Shown: positions 13,840-19,740 of the stretch, in pieces | Numbering within the stretch: the stretch's first letter is position 1 | How the letters are laid out: every line of letters begins with the position of its first letter | NCBI GenBank assembly: GCA_045593645.1 | Contig: JAZNWZ010000137.1 | Location: forward strand, 1 to 19,740 | Length of the DNA stretch: 19,740 nt | Direction: 5' to 3' | Source of the DNA: Fimenecus sp045593645 | GTDB lineage: Bacteria; Bacillota; Clostridia; Oscillospirales; Acutalibacteraceae | Position numbers and translations under genes: made by a program | Notes under the pieces: model-generated | What the model saw: only the letters and a program-made list of their open reading frames with translations | Told to the model about the DNA's origin: nothing | Databases searched by the model: none

Positions 13840-14781
13840 TTAAACGCCCTTTGTATAAAATGAAAGTAAGAAATTAAGAACATCGTTATAAACGAGTTGA
13901 TTTTCTGTTTCGTTAAGAATTTCATGGCGCATACCAGGATAAAGAATTGTTGTTGGCTCAATACCTGCAACAACAAGCGCATCTGCTACTGCTAAAACGC
14001 CTTTACCATTCATACCAACCGGGTCATTTGCACCAGAAATTACCATTACTTGTAAATCCTTTGGAATTCTGTATGCCCAGTCAGAATCACAAGCTTCACG
14101 CATAAGGTTATAAATGTCACGATAACCTGCAAGTGTGTATGTAAAACCACAAAGTTCATCGTTTGAATATGCAAGTCTGTTATCTGCATTTTCTGAAAGC
14201 CAAGCAAGTGAGTTTTCTTTGTCAGGCCCCATCATTGAGAAACCTTTATTCATAATGTCTGCCATTTTTTCAACACGTCTTGTTAAGCCATATTTGTTAA
14301 CAAGAATATCGATTACATCAACACCGGCATTGATAAGGTCAGGCATATCACCTGTGCCACAAAGAATCACACCGTCAAGCTCATATCCAAAGTGTGAAGC
14401 ATAAACTCTTGCACAGAATGAACCCATTGAATGTCCAAAAAGGAAATATGGAAGTTCAGGATTTCTCTTTTTCATGATTTTTGTGAGAATATGCATATCG
14501 TCAACAAGACGCTTATCGCCATTTTCTTCGCCCATAAATCCAATTTGTGAACGGTCTTGAATACTCTTGCCGTGTCCTAAATGGTCATTACCACAAACAA
14601 CAAAGCCATTTGATGCAAGGAAACGAGCAAAGTCGTCATAACGAGCAATATGCTCTGCCATTCCGTGAGTAAGTTGAACAATACCGATAGGTGTTAATTC
14701 GTCATCTTCCCAAATTAAAGTTCTGATTTTATCAGTACCTGTTGATGAGTTGAAATAAGCCTCTTTTCTAACTATTGCCAT
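13840..14781 (-). CDS. Alpha/beta hydrolase, lysophospholipase/monoacylglycerol lipase type
   Basis: This 313-residue cytosolic serine hydrolase belongs to the Hydrolase_4/S33-like group. HGMAEHIARYDDFARFLA (39-56) is the oxyanion-hole and PldB-type signature, and GNDHLGHGKS (64-73) follows it. The nucleophile elbow is GHSMGS (116-121) with Ser118. Asp253 (SGANDPVG) and His286 (GMRHEI) complete the likely triad. There is no signal peptide. The substrate is probably a monoacylglycerol, lysophospholipid or similar ester; it cannot be narrowed from sequence. The ATG has a perfect AAGGAGG 8 nt upstream and a clear promoter about 66 bp away, so it heads the long minus-strand operon and is 2 nt from miaB. 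Confidence 0.9.
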   Translation of the reverse strand: MAIVRKEAYFNSSTGTDKIRTLIWEDDELTPIGIVQLTHGMAEHIARYDDFARFLASNGFVVCGNDHLGHGKSIQDRSQIGFMGEENGDKRLVDDMHILTKIMKKRNPELPYFLFGHSMGSFCARVYASHFGYELDGVILCGTGDMPDLINAGVDVIDILVNKYGLTRRVEKMADIMNKGFSMMGPDKENSLAWLSENADNRLAYSNDELCGFTYTLAGYRDIYNLMREACDSDWAYRIPKDLQVMVISGANDPVGMNGKGVLAVADALVVAGIEPTTILYPGMRHEILNETENQLVYNDVLNFLLSFYTKGV

Positions 14782-14846
14782 ATAATTTTCCTCCTTGAAA
14801 TGAAGTGATTTCGTAAATTTTGCATACTTCTGCAGAATATCAATTT

Positions 14847-14875
14847 ATTATACTACAAAACAGTGTTTTTGTCAT
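14847..14875 (-). promoter_or_regulatory. Sigma-A-type promoter for the minus-strand operon
   Basis: On the minus strand ATGACA (14870-14875; one mismatch to TTGACA) and a perfect TATAAT (14847-14852) are separated by 17 bp. Transcription would begin near 14840, giving a leader of about 58 nt before the hydrolase ATG with its AAGGAGG site. No comparably good promoter was seen in the downstream gaps, so it may drive much of the operon. Confidence 0.75.
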
Positions 14876-15040
14876 TAAAAAAATTGAAAAATTTCAAAAA
14901 AATATATTTTGTAAAAACTGTACTTGCTAATATGTTTTATTTAAGTTTTTTTATGAAAAAAGCAGAGAAAAAGCACAAAATATTTCCAAATTCTTGTTTT
15001 TTTTAGTCTTTTTTCACCTGCTTTTTATATCTTTTAAAAT

Positions 15041-15069
15041 TTGCAAAAAAATATTACTTTTGCTATAAT
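15041..15069 (+). promoter_or_regulatory. Strong sigma-A promoter with extended -10 for the SCP2 gene
   Basis: TTGCAA (15041-15046), 17 bp, then TATAAT (15064-15069) preceded by TG-C, giving an extended -10 (TGCTATAAT). The predicted start is near 15076, only about 23 nt before the ATG. The leader is very short and consists essentially of the ribosome binding site. Confidence 0.85.
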
Positions 15070-15098
15070 GTAAAAAATATAAATTAGGAGTGAAAACA

Positions 15099-15422
15099 AT
15101 GACATACGAACAAGTTGTTGCTAAGGTAAAAGCAAAATTTGCAGATGCTGATGCAAGTGCTATTGATGGCGTAGTTGCATTACAAATCAACCTTGAAGGC
15201 AAAAATGTTAATGGTATCTTCTACATTGAAATTAAAGACCATAACGTAAATGTTGAGCCATATGAGTACTACGACAGACACGCTATTGTTACTGTTAACC
15301 CAACTAACCTTTTAAAACTTCTTGACGGTAAGCTTGACCCAGTTGAAGCATACACAAAAGGCAAGGTTGCAGTTGATGGTGATGTTAATGCAGTGCTTAC
15401 TGTAATTAATCTTGTAAAATAA
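15099..15422 (+). CDS. SCP2 sterol-binding-domain protein
   Basis: This is a 107-residue stand-alone SCP2-type domain, a small alpha/beta fold with a hydrophobic tunnel that binds lipids or acyl-CoA in better-studied relatives. The pattern fits: an N-terminal helix (YEQVVAKVKAKFADAD), beta strands (VVALQINLEG, VNGIFYIEIKD, VNVEPYEYYD), then the typical ITVxxxxLLxLLxGKLDPxxAxxxGKxxxxGD segment, seen here as NLLKLLDGKLDPVEAYTKGK. The ATG at 15099-15101 is 8 nt from TTAGGAG; a GTG at 15090 overlaps that site and is unlikely to be the start. It is the only plus-strand gene, monocistronic between its own promoter and a terminator. There is no signal peptide, so it is cytosolic. Its role in clostridia is not established; lipid handling is an inference from the fold. 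Confidence 0.9.
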   Translation: MTYEQVVAKVKAKFADADASAIDGVVALQINLEGKNVNGIFYIEIKDHNVNVEPYEYYDRHAIVTVNPTNLLKLLDGKLDPVEAYTKGKVAVDGDVNAVLTVINLVK

Positions 15423-15436
15423 GCTTAAGGCACAAT

Positions 15437-15472
15437 AAAAAAGGAACAGTTCAATGGAACTGTTCCTTTTTT
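15437..15472. terminator. Bidirectional intrinsic terminator
   Basis: A perfect 16-bp inverted repeat, AAAAAAGGAACAGTTC (15437-15452) and its complement (15457-15472), flanks an AATG loop. The GGAACAGTTC core stem is bordered by A-runs on one side and T-runs on the other, giving a U-tract in either direction. It ends the SCP2 transcript on plus and, 2 nt past its stop codon, the 5'-nucleotidase operon on minus. Confidence 0.95.
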
Positions 15473-15474
15473 AT

Positions 15475-17331
15475 TTATCTTTTATATGATTTTTTCTTTT
15501 TGTCAAATCCTATTGTTAACAGAATAGGTGTAACAGCACAAATAAAAATTGGAATAAAAACCATATAATTCATATCTGCATTTGTATCAGGTATTTCCGG
15601 GTTTGGATTAGGATTAAAATCATCATTTACAGGAAGATTTTCCAAAACGATTCTGCCACCGCCATTTACTGTACTATAATCCACAACAAAATTTGGGTAT
15701 TTTTGAGTTAAAGGTGAATTACTTGCCGTTACTGTGCTATTTTCAAAGCTCTTTACATAATTCGCAAGTACCATATAATCTTCCATTACATAATCAAGCA
15801 CATTAACTGCACCATTAAACATTGCAAAGCCATCACCCAAATCACGCAGTGTGTAATTATAGCCTGCAAGGTTATATGTTGCTTCAAGGTCTAAATCGTC
15901 CCAAGCATTCGTTTCTTTATTATAAACTTTTACGCTGTGAACACGATACTTTTCAGGTCCACCAATCCATACGCCTTTTTCATCTTTCTTTGTTGTGTCA
16001 GGAATTGATGTGTCAATTTTATAAGTGATGCCTGAAACATGAAGGAAACTACCTTCTTCTGCAACACCTACTGAACGAGCACCCCATTCAAGAGCGTCTA
16101 AAAGTTGTTGTCCCGTAACAGTCTGCAAACAAGCCACATTGCCGAAAGTATGAATTTCTTTACAGGTTTTGTATGTAATATCACCCGTAACGGCACCATT
16201 ACGCACACCACCACCATTCATAACTGCCACATCAACATCCATATTCATACTGTCGAACAGATAATAAAGTGCATCTGCAGAAAAATCACCTGAATTAGTT
16301 TCTTGTAAACGAACAAGACGATTTCCGTTTTCATCATAATTATCGAGAGTAATTTCTGCTGAACCGATTTTTTCGCCTAATTTTGTGTCAACTTCGTTCA
16401 TCCAAGCTTCTTCAATAGCCTTAATCTCTTCTTTGGGCGTAATGTCAGTAAAATCATCAGCAGTTAAAAGTTCAGTTTTAATGCCATCTTCAGTAATGGT
16501 CATTTTGCCTACTGCATTCAAATATTCACCTGTTTGAGTAAGAATAACAGTATTGCCTGACTTATCCTTAACTTCTTTCATTGGGATTGTAGAATGCGAA
16601 TGACCGTCAATAAAAGCATCAAGTCCCGAAGTATTTGCAATTACATCTTCTGAACGCCAAGGTGCTGAAGTTTCTCCGTCCCCGAGATGACCGAGAGCTA
16701 TGATTACATCAGCTTCTTGCGAAGCGTTGTCAATAGCATTTTGCACTGCATTATAAAGTTTTTTCCCGTCATTTCCACCTGCGATTCCATAAATGTAATT
16801 ACCGTTTTCATCCTGAAAATATGCAGGAGTTGTAGATGTAAAGGTTTCTGGAGTAGTAATACCGATTACCGCAATTTTAGTTCCGTTTATATCGAATACT
16901 TTATAAGCATCAAGCACGCTGTTACCTACCACGCCATTTTCCTCGTGATAGAAATTGCAAGAAACATAAGAATAGTCTGCCCAATCAATTGCCTGCATAC
17001 AACCTGACATTCCGTAATCAAACTCGTGATTTCCAAGAGTTGCCACATCATACCCAGTTGCATTCATTAATTCAATTATAGTGCTACCCTTATCCATTGA
17101 GCCGTATGCAGTACCTTGAATATGGTCACCTGCATCTAACAGCAATACATTCTCACAAGTATCTTTAAGTGATGCTAATTTTGAATAAGTAATATCACCA
17201 TCAATATATGTATGCACATCATTTGTATAAAGAATTGTGATTTCCTCATTTTCTGTTGCAATAACTGATATTGAAAATGAACTTAAACACAAGCAAAACA
17301 CCAATATAATACTTAAAATTCGTTTTTTCAT
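15475..17331 (-). CDS. Secreted, membrane/wall-anchored 5'-nucleotidase-family metallophosphoesterase
   Basis: This 618-residue protein has a Sec signal peptide (1-26) and the two-domain plan of bacterial 5'-nucleotidases/UshA. The N-terminal dimetal phosphoesterase has YTNDVHTY (35-42), DAGDHIQG (66-73), GNHEFDYG (100-107), ALGHLGDGE and DGHSHSTIP. The C-terminal substrate-binding domain includes VMNGGGVRNG, and GDGFAMFNGA. The likely activity is release of phosphate from extracellular nucleotides or related esters, for nucleoside or phosphate scavenging. After a Pro/Asn-rich spacer it ends with PEIPDTNAD (578-586), a hydrophobic stretch (about 587-609) and KKKKSYKR. That is a sortase-type or simple membrane anchor without a canonical LPXTG. 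The Shine-Dalgarno site is GGAGAG. It lies 65 bp after the upstream beta-rich surface protein and is probably co-transcribed with it. Confidence 0.93.
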   Translation of the reverse strand: MKKRILSIILVFCLCLSSFSISVIATENEEITILYTNDVHTYIDGDITYSKLASLKDTCENVLLLDAGDHIQGTAYGSMDKGSTIIELMNATGYDVATLGNHEFDYGMSGCMQAIDWADYSYVSCNFYHEENGVVGNSVLDAYKVFDINGTKIAVIGITTPETFTSTTPAYFQDENGNYIYGIAGGNDGKKLYNAVQNAIDNASQEADVIIALGHLGDGETSAPWRSEDVIANTSGLDAFIDGHSHSTIPMKEVKDKSGNTVILTQTGEYLNAVGKMTITEDGIKTELLTADDFTDITPKEEIKAIEEAWMNEVDTKLGEKIGSAEITLDNYDENGNRLVRLQETNSGDFSADALYYLFDSMNMDVDVAVMNGGGVRNGAVTGDITYKTCKEIHTFGNVACLQTVTGQQLLDALEWGARSVGVAEEGSFLHVSGITYKIDTSIPDTTKKDEKGVWIGGPEKYRVHSVKVYNKETNAWDDLDLEATYNLAGYNYTLRDLGDGFAMFNGAVNVLDYVMEDYMVLANYVKSFENSTVTASNSPLTQKYPNFVVDYSTVNGGGRIVLENLPVNDDFNPNPNPEIPDTNADMNYMVFIPIFICAVTPILLTIGFDKKKKSYKR

Positions 17332-17354
17332 ATTTACTCTCCATTAAAAGTTAC

Positions 17355-17376
17355 GGCGAGAGCGTAAGCCCCCGCC
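17355..17376. repeat. GC-rich hairpin between the two surface-protein genes
   Basis: In minus-strand RNA GGCGGGGG pairs fully with CUCUCGCC (six Watson-Crick and two G-U pairs) around a CUUACG loop. It is a GC island in the 65-bp AT-rich spacer. No U-run follows on the minus strand, so it is more likely a small interspersed repeat or mRNA-stability/processing hairpin than a terminator. I recall similar GGGCGGGGGCTT-type modules in gut Firmicutes. Confidence 0.6.
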
Positions 17377-17396
17377 CTATATTTTATTTTTGTAAT

Positions 17397-19619
17397 TTAT
17401 TTTGAGAATACTCTTTTTTTGCTTTTTGTAATAACAAATGCTAAACCCATAGACAATGTAAGCATAACAGCAAACCAACCATTGCTATTTGCATTATTCA
17501 CAGTTGCGTCTGTGTTTGGAATTTCAGGGTTTGGTACAGGTTGAGTGTTTTCATCATTACCTGCGTTACCACCTGTATTGTCATCAGCATTCTTAATCCA
17601 TTTTGCATAGATTGTAACATCGCCTGTAATTGGTGTATCAAAGTCAAATTCGTTACCGTCTGTGCATGCTTCATCTGTATAGAATCCGCCAAATGTGTAG
17701 CCCTCTTTTTCAGTATTGAAAACTTCTGAGAAATCGTCAATGCCGAAGAACTCGCAATAGAACTCATTAAGAGACACACCTACCGGAACTTCTGCCACCA
17801 TACCGGTGTTTAATCCGTTAATTGTTACTTTATAACCTAATGGTTCAATTGTAACATACTTTGCAAATTCGCCATCTGCAGTAAGAACCGTATAACCTGA
17901 ATTCCCATATATATCGTCATGTTCTGAAACTTCTGCATTTTCAGGGTTTACAATGGTTAATTTTTCGTCAATTTCAATACCCATCTGAGCAAAAATTGCA
18001 ACGCCATCTGTTTCAATATCAACTTTAGTGCCAACAAGACCAGGGCGGTATTCATTTGGTGTTACTTCATCGCAATAGATATTTACTGCACCACCTAAGA
18101 AACTTCCGTCATCTTCTTCATCTGCTGAAGCAAGAACACCTACAGAAAATGTTTCAAAACCTACACATTCGCCTGTTGTAACGGTAATGTTACCTGCATA
18201 AAAACTAGCATCGCCACCATGCACACCTATACCAAAAGACCTTGCCACCGGCTCATAGCCATTGTCGGTCTCAGAAACTGTTGCATTACCTCCTCTTGCC
18301 ACGAGAACAGAGTTTTTGTCATAAGTATAAACGCCTGTAGAAACGCCATATATACCTGTGCTCATAGCTTGGTAATCAGATGTTACATCTCCACCAATTG
18401 CCTCTAAATAGCCGTCATATACAGAAATGTTAATATATTCGTCATTAATATATGCATAAACTGTAACACCATCACTGTAAGCGGAACTGTTTGCTGTTAC
18501 ACTTCCACCTTCAGCAATCAATACACCTTCAAAATTTACACTTACATCACCGTAAGTGTAAATACCCGAACTTTGAGCCCAATCTGTTACATTAATATCT
18601 CCGCCACGGGCATAAACCGTTGCACCCTCAACGCACACACCATTTGTTGCAAAGATACCTAAACTTTCAGCGTAGTCATATTCGCCGTCAATATCATCAC
18701 AGGAAACAGATAATGCACCGTCGCCTGAAATATACAAATTGCCTGTAACACCAATACCATATGTCAATTCATTTGAAGGTGTAGAGATTGTATTATCAGA
18801 ACCGTCTGCAAGCACGATATTTAAATCTTGACCTGCAAAAATACCTACTTTTGTTTCTGCGTCCATATCATAGCCGTCTGTAATATTTAAGCCATCTAAA
18901 TAAAGAACATTTTCTTCTGCATTGTAAGATGCTGTACCGTCGCCTAAAATGTCATCAGCATTATCTGCATTAACACCCACACCACCAACGAAAAGGTCGT
19001 ATTCACTAGTTGGAGGGAGTGTACTTTCATCAACAATATAGAACCGAACCTCAGGTGGTAAAGTATCAATTACCGTATTATCTAAATAATTCATAAACAC
19101 AAAACCGTCAGGAATGATAATATCTTCGCCGATTATCATTTCTTCTTCACTAAAACTGCGAATAATCCAAGGTTCGTTGTCTGCATATTCGCCAATAAAA
19201 TCAGCACTTTCATCAAGAATGAGCGTACCATTATAATAAATAATTGCATTACCTCCAGAATTTATAATAGTACCCTTTTCTTCCGCACTGTCAATGAAGG
19301 TTATCGTTGCGTTTTCTACAATTATACCCATTTCAACAGTATAACCATTCAAATCAAGCGTAAATTCGCCATTTGTTAAATTATAACAACCATCACTATT
19401 ATCATATGTATAATCTGTCAATAGTTTTAATGTTGAACCCACATTTTCTCTTGCTGCATTTCTTGCACCATACCAATCAGTATAATTGGTTGTAACATTA
19501 TCTGCCGTTGTTACACTTGCAAGGTATTCTGTGTCAGTTGCATAAGCAGTAACGCCTAACATACTAAGACACATAACCATCGCCATAATTATTGCAAATA
19601 TTTTTCTTGTATTCTTCAT
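17397..19619 (-). CDS. Large secreted beta-repeat surface protein with Listeria-Bacteroides repeat
   Basis: This 740-residue protein starts with a Sec signal peptide (likely cleavage after AYA, residue 27). Residues about 30-200 are beta-rich (LTNGEFTLDLNGYTVEMG, NAIIYYNGTLILDES). From 207 a domain resembling the clostridial carbohydrate-binding-like beta-helix family begins (YDLFVGGVGVNADN, NVLYLDGLNITDG). Residues about 315-505 contain five or six degenerate units with the core SxGI...ARGG..V (for example VYARGGDINV, VLIAEGGSVT, VLVARGGNATV), suggesting a solenoid. Residues 597-674 are a Listeria-Bacteroides/flg_new repeat (YTFGGFYTDEACT to VTIYAKW), common in cell-surface adhesins. The end has PNPEIPNTDATVN (697-709), a hydrophobic segment (715-730) and a KSKKR basic tip. 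Acidic composition and lack of catalytic motifs suggest adhesion or glycan binding. The Shine-Dalgarno site is AAAGGAGA; the downstream 5'-nucleotidase gene shares the same C-terminal motif. Confidence 0.85.
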   Translation of the reverse strand: MKNTRKIFAIIMAMVMCLSMLGVTAYATDTEYLASVTTADNVTTNYTDWYGARNAARENVGSTLKLLTDYTYDNSDGCYNLTNGEFTLDLNGYTVEMGIIVENATITFIDSAEEKGTIINSGGNAIIYYNGTLILDESADFIGEYADNEPWIIRSFSEEEMIIGEDIIIPDGFVFMNYLDNTVIDTLPPEVRFYIVDESTLPPTSEYDLFVGGVGVNADNADDILGDGTASYNAEENVLYLDGLNITDGYDMDAETKVGIFAGQDLNIVLADGSDNTISTPSNELTYGIGVTGNLYISGDGALSVSCDDIDGEYDYAESLGIFATNGVCVEGATVYARGGDINVTDWAQSSGIYTYGDVSVNFEGVLIAEGGSVTANSSAYSDGVTVYAYINDEYINISVYDGYLEAIGGDVTSDYQAMSTGIYGVSTGVYTYDKNSVLVARGGNATVSETDNGYEPVARSFGIGVHGGDASFYAGNITVTTGECVGFETFSVGVLASADEEDDGSFLGGAVNIYCDEVTPNEYRPGLVGTKVDIETDGVAIFAQMGIEIDEKLTIVNPENAEVSEHDDIYGNSGYTVLTADGEFAKYVTIEPLGYKVTINGLNTGMVAEVPVGVSLNEFYCEFFGIDDFSEVFNTEKEGYTFGGFYTDEACTDGNEFDFDTPITGDVTIYAKWIKNADDNTGGNAGNDENTQPVPNPEIPNTDATVNNANSNGWFAVMLTLSMGLAFVITKSKKRVFSK

Positions 19620-19632
19620 AACAAATCTCCTT

Positions 19633-19740
19633 TTATATTATTTTGATTTCATTTATTGCTTCATTTATTGCTTGTTGATTTTGCTTTTCAACATATTTTG
19701 TCAGTTGTTTTAACAGGTCGTGTCCCATTTTGTGATAATC
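19633..19740 (-). CDS. 3' end of an unrecognised ORF entering from the right edge
   Basis: An open frame of 35 codons runs from the right edge to TAA at 19633-19635. The visible C-terminus is Lys/Gln/Asn/Glu-rich and helical (LLKQLTKYVEKQNQQAINEA, then INEIKII). The stop sits immediately before the AAAGGAGA ribosome binding site of the beta-repeat protein gene, the spacing expected for an operon neighbour. Within it a 12-bp unit (CAATAAATGAAG/A) is tandemly duplicated, coding the repeated AINE. Too little is present to assign a function, and coding status rests on the open frame and spacing only. Confidence 0.45.
   Translation of the reverse strand, partial: DYHKMGHDLLKQLTKYVEKQNQQAINEAINEIKII

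Larger units (their letters stand above)
14782..15098. other. AT-rich divergent intergenic region
   Basis: About 317 bp without a gene lie between the hydrolase and SCP2 starts. It contains a promoter for each direction, listed separately, and long A- and T-runs. It also holds an inverted repeat TTGAAA-AA-TTTCAA (14884-14897), 8 bp upstream of the -35 box of the minus promoter, which is a possible operator. No RNA gene, riboswitch fold or additional ORF is apparent. Confidence 0.6.

Noticed and set aside
15475..17331. Lipoprotein signal in the 5'-nucleotidase N-terminus (VFCLC)
   Set aside because: The residues before Cys do not fit a lipobox ([LVI][ASTVI][GAS]C), and a standard signal peptidase I site (VIA) follows the hydrophobic core; a C-terminal anchor is present instead.
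17355..17376. Intrinsic terminator between the surface protein and nucleotidase genes
   Set aside because: The hairpin is stable but no U-run follows on the minus strand; more consistent with a repeat or processing element.
1..19740. Phage, transposon, riboswitch or tRNA features
   Set aside because: No integrase or transposase ORFs, no tRNA-like cloverleaf, and no recognisable conserved leader RNA were found on either strand.

Overview
The window reads as a low-GC Firmicutes chromosome segment, most likely an uncultured gut-type clostridium (Oscillospiraceae/Ruminococcaceae-like). The grounds are the AT-rich DNA, strong Shine-Dalgarno sites (GGAGG-type), the Bacillus/Clostridium-style gene order, and several GC-rich or heptameric intergenic repeats of a kind I associate with gut clostridia. 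No rRNA, tRNA, CRISPR array, transposase or phage gene is visible. The taxonomic placement is an inference.

Region 1 (about 1-14875, all minus strand). A long, closely packed gene series starts at a good sigma-A-type promoter near 14847-14875. In transcription order it encodes an alpha/beta hydrolase, MiaB, a YlbF/RicA-type protein with a Cys-rich tail, MutS, an unrecognised TPR-like protein, MutL, MiaA, a single-pass HlyD-like protein, YggS, SepF, a DivIVA-domain protein, LspA, an RluD-family pseudouridine synthase and a Cof-type HAD phosphatase cut by the left edge. Two gene blocks that are separate in Bacillus subtilis are placed head to tail here: miaB-ymcA-mutS-mutL-miaA (tRNA A37 modification and mismatch repair) and the ylm/divIVA/lspA/ylyB division block. 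The counterparts of ylmG, ylmH and ileS are absent from the second block. Most junctions overlap or lie within a few bases. The exceptions are the gaps on either side of mutS and of the TPR-like gene, which carry a three-hairpin element, heptamer tandem repeats and palindromes.

Region 2 (14782-15473). This is a divergent intergenic region of about 317 bp. It holds the minus-strand promoter and a near-consensus plus-strand promoter (TTGCAA, 17 bp, extended TATAAT) for a small monocistronic SCP2-type lipid-binding protein. A perfect bidirectional terminator (15437-15472) closes this gene and also serves the convergent operon to its right.

Region 3 (15475-19740, minus strand). A cell-surface operon encodes a large secreted beta-rich protein with a C-terminal Listeria-Bacteroides repeat, followed by a secreted 5'-nucleotidase/metallophosphoesterase. 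Both end in the same unusual tail, PEIP[DN]T[ND]A, then a hydrophobic segment and basic residues. This looks like a non-canonical sortase signal. The 3' end of another ORF enters from the right edge.

I found no convincing new defence or mobile system. The items most worth follow-up are the shared non-LPXTG sorting motif, the repeat-flanked unknown gene inside mutS-mutL, the repeat elements themselves, the hendecad-repeat DivIVA, and the HlyD-like gene lodged in the division cluster.
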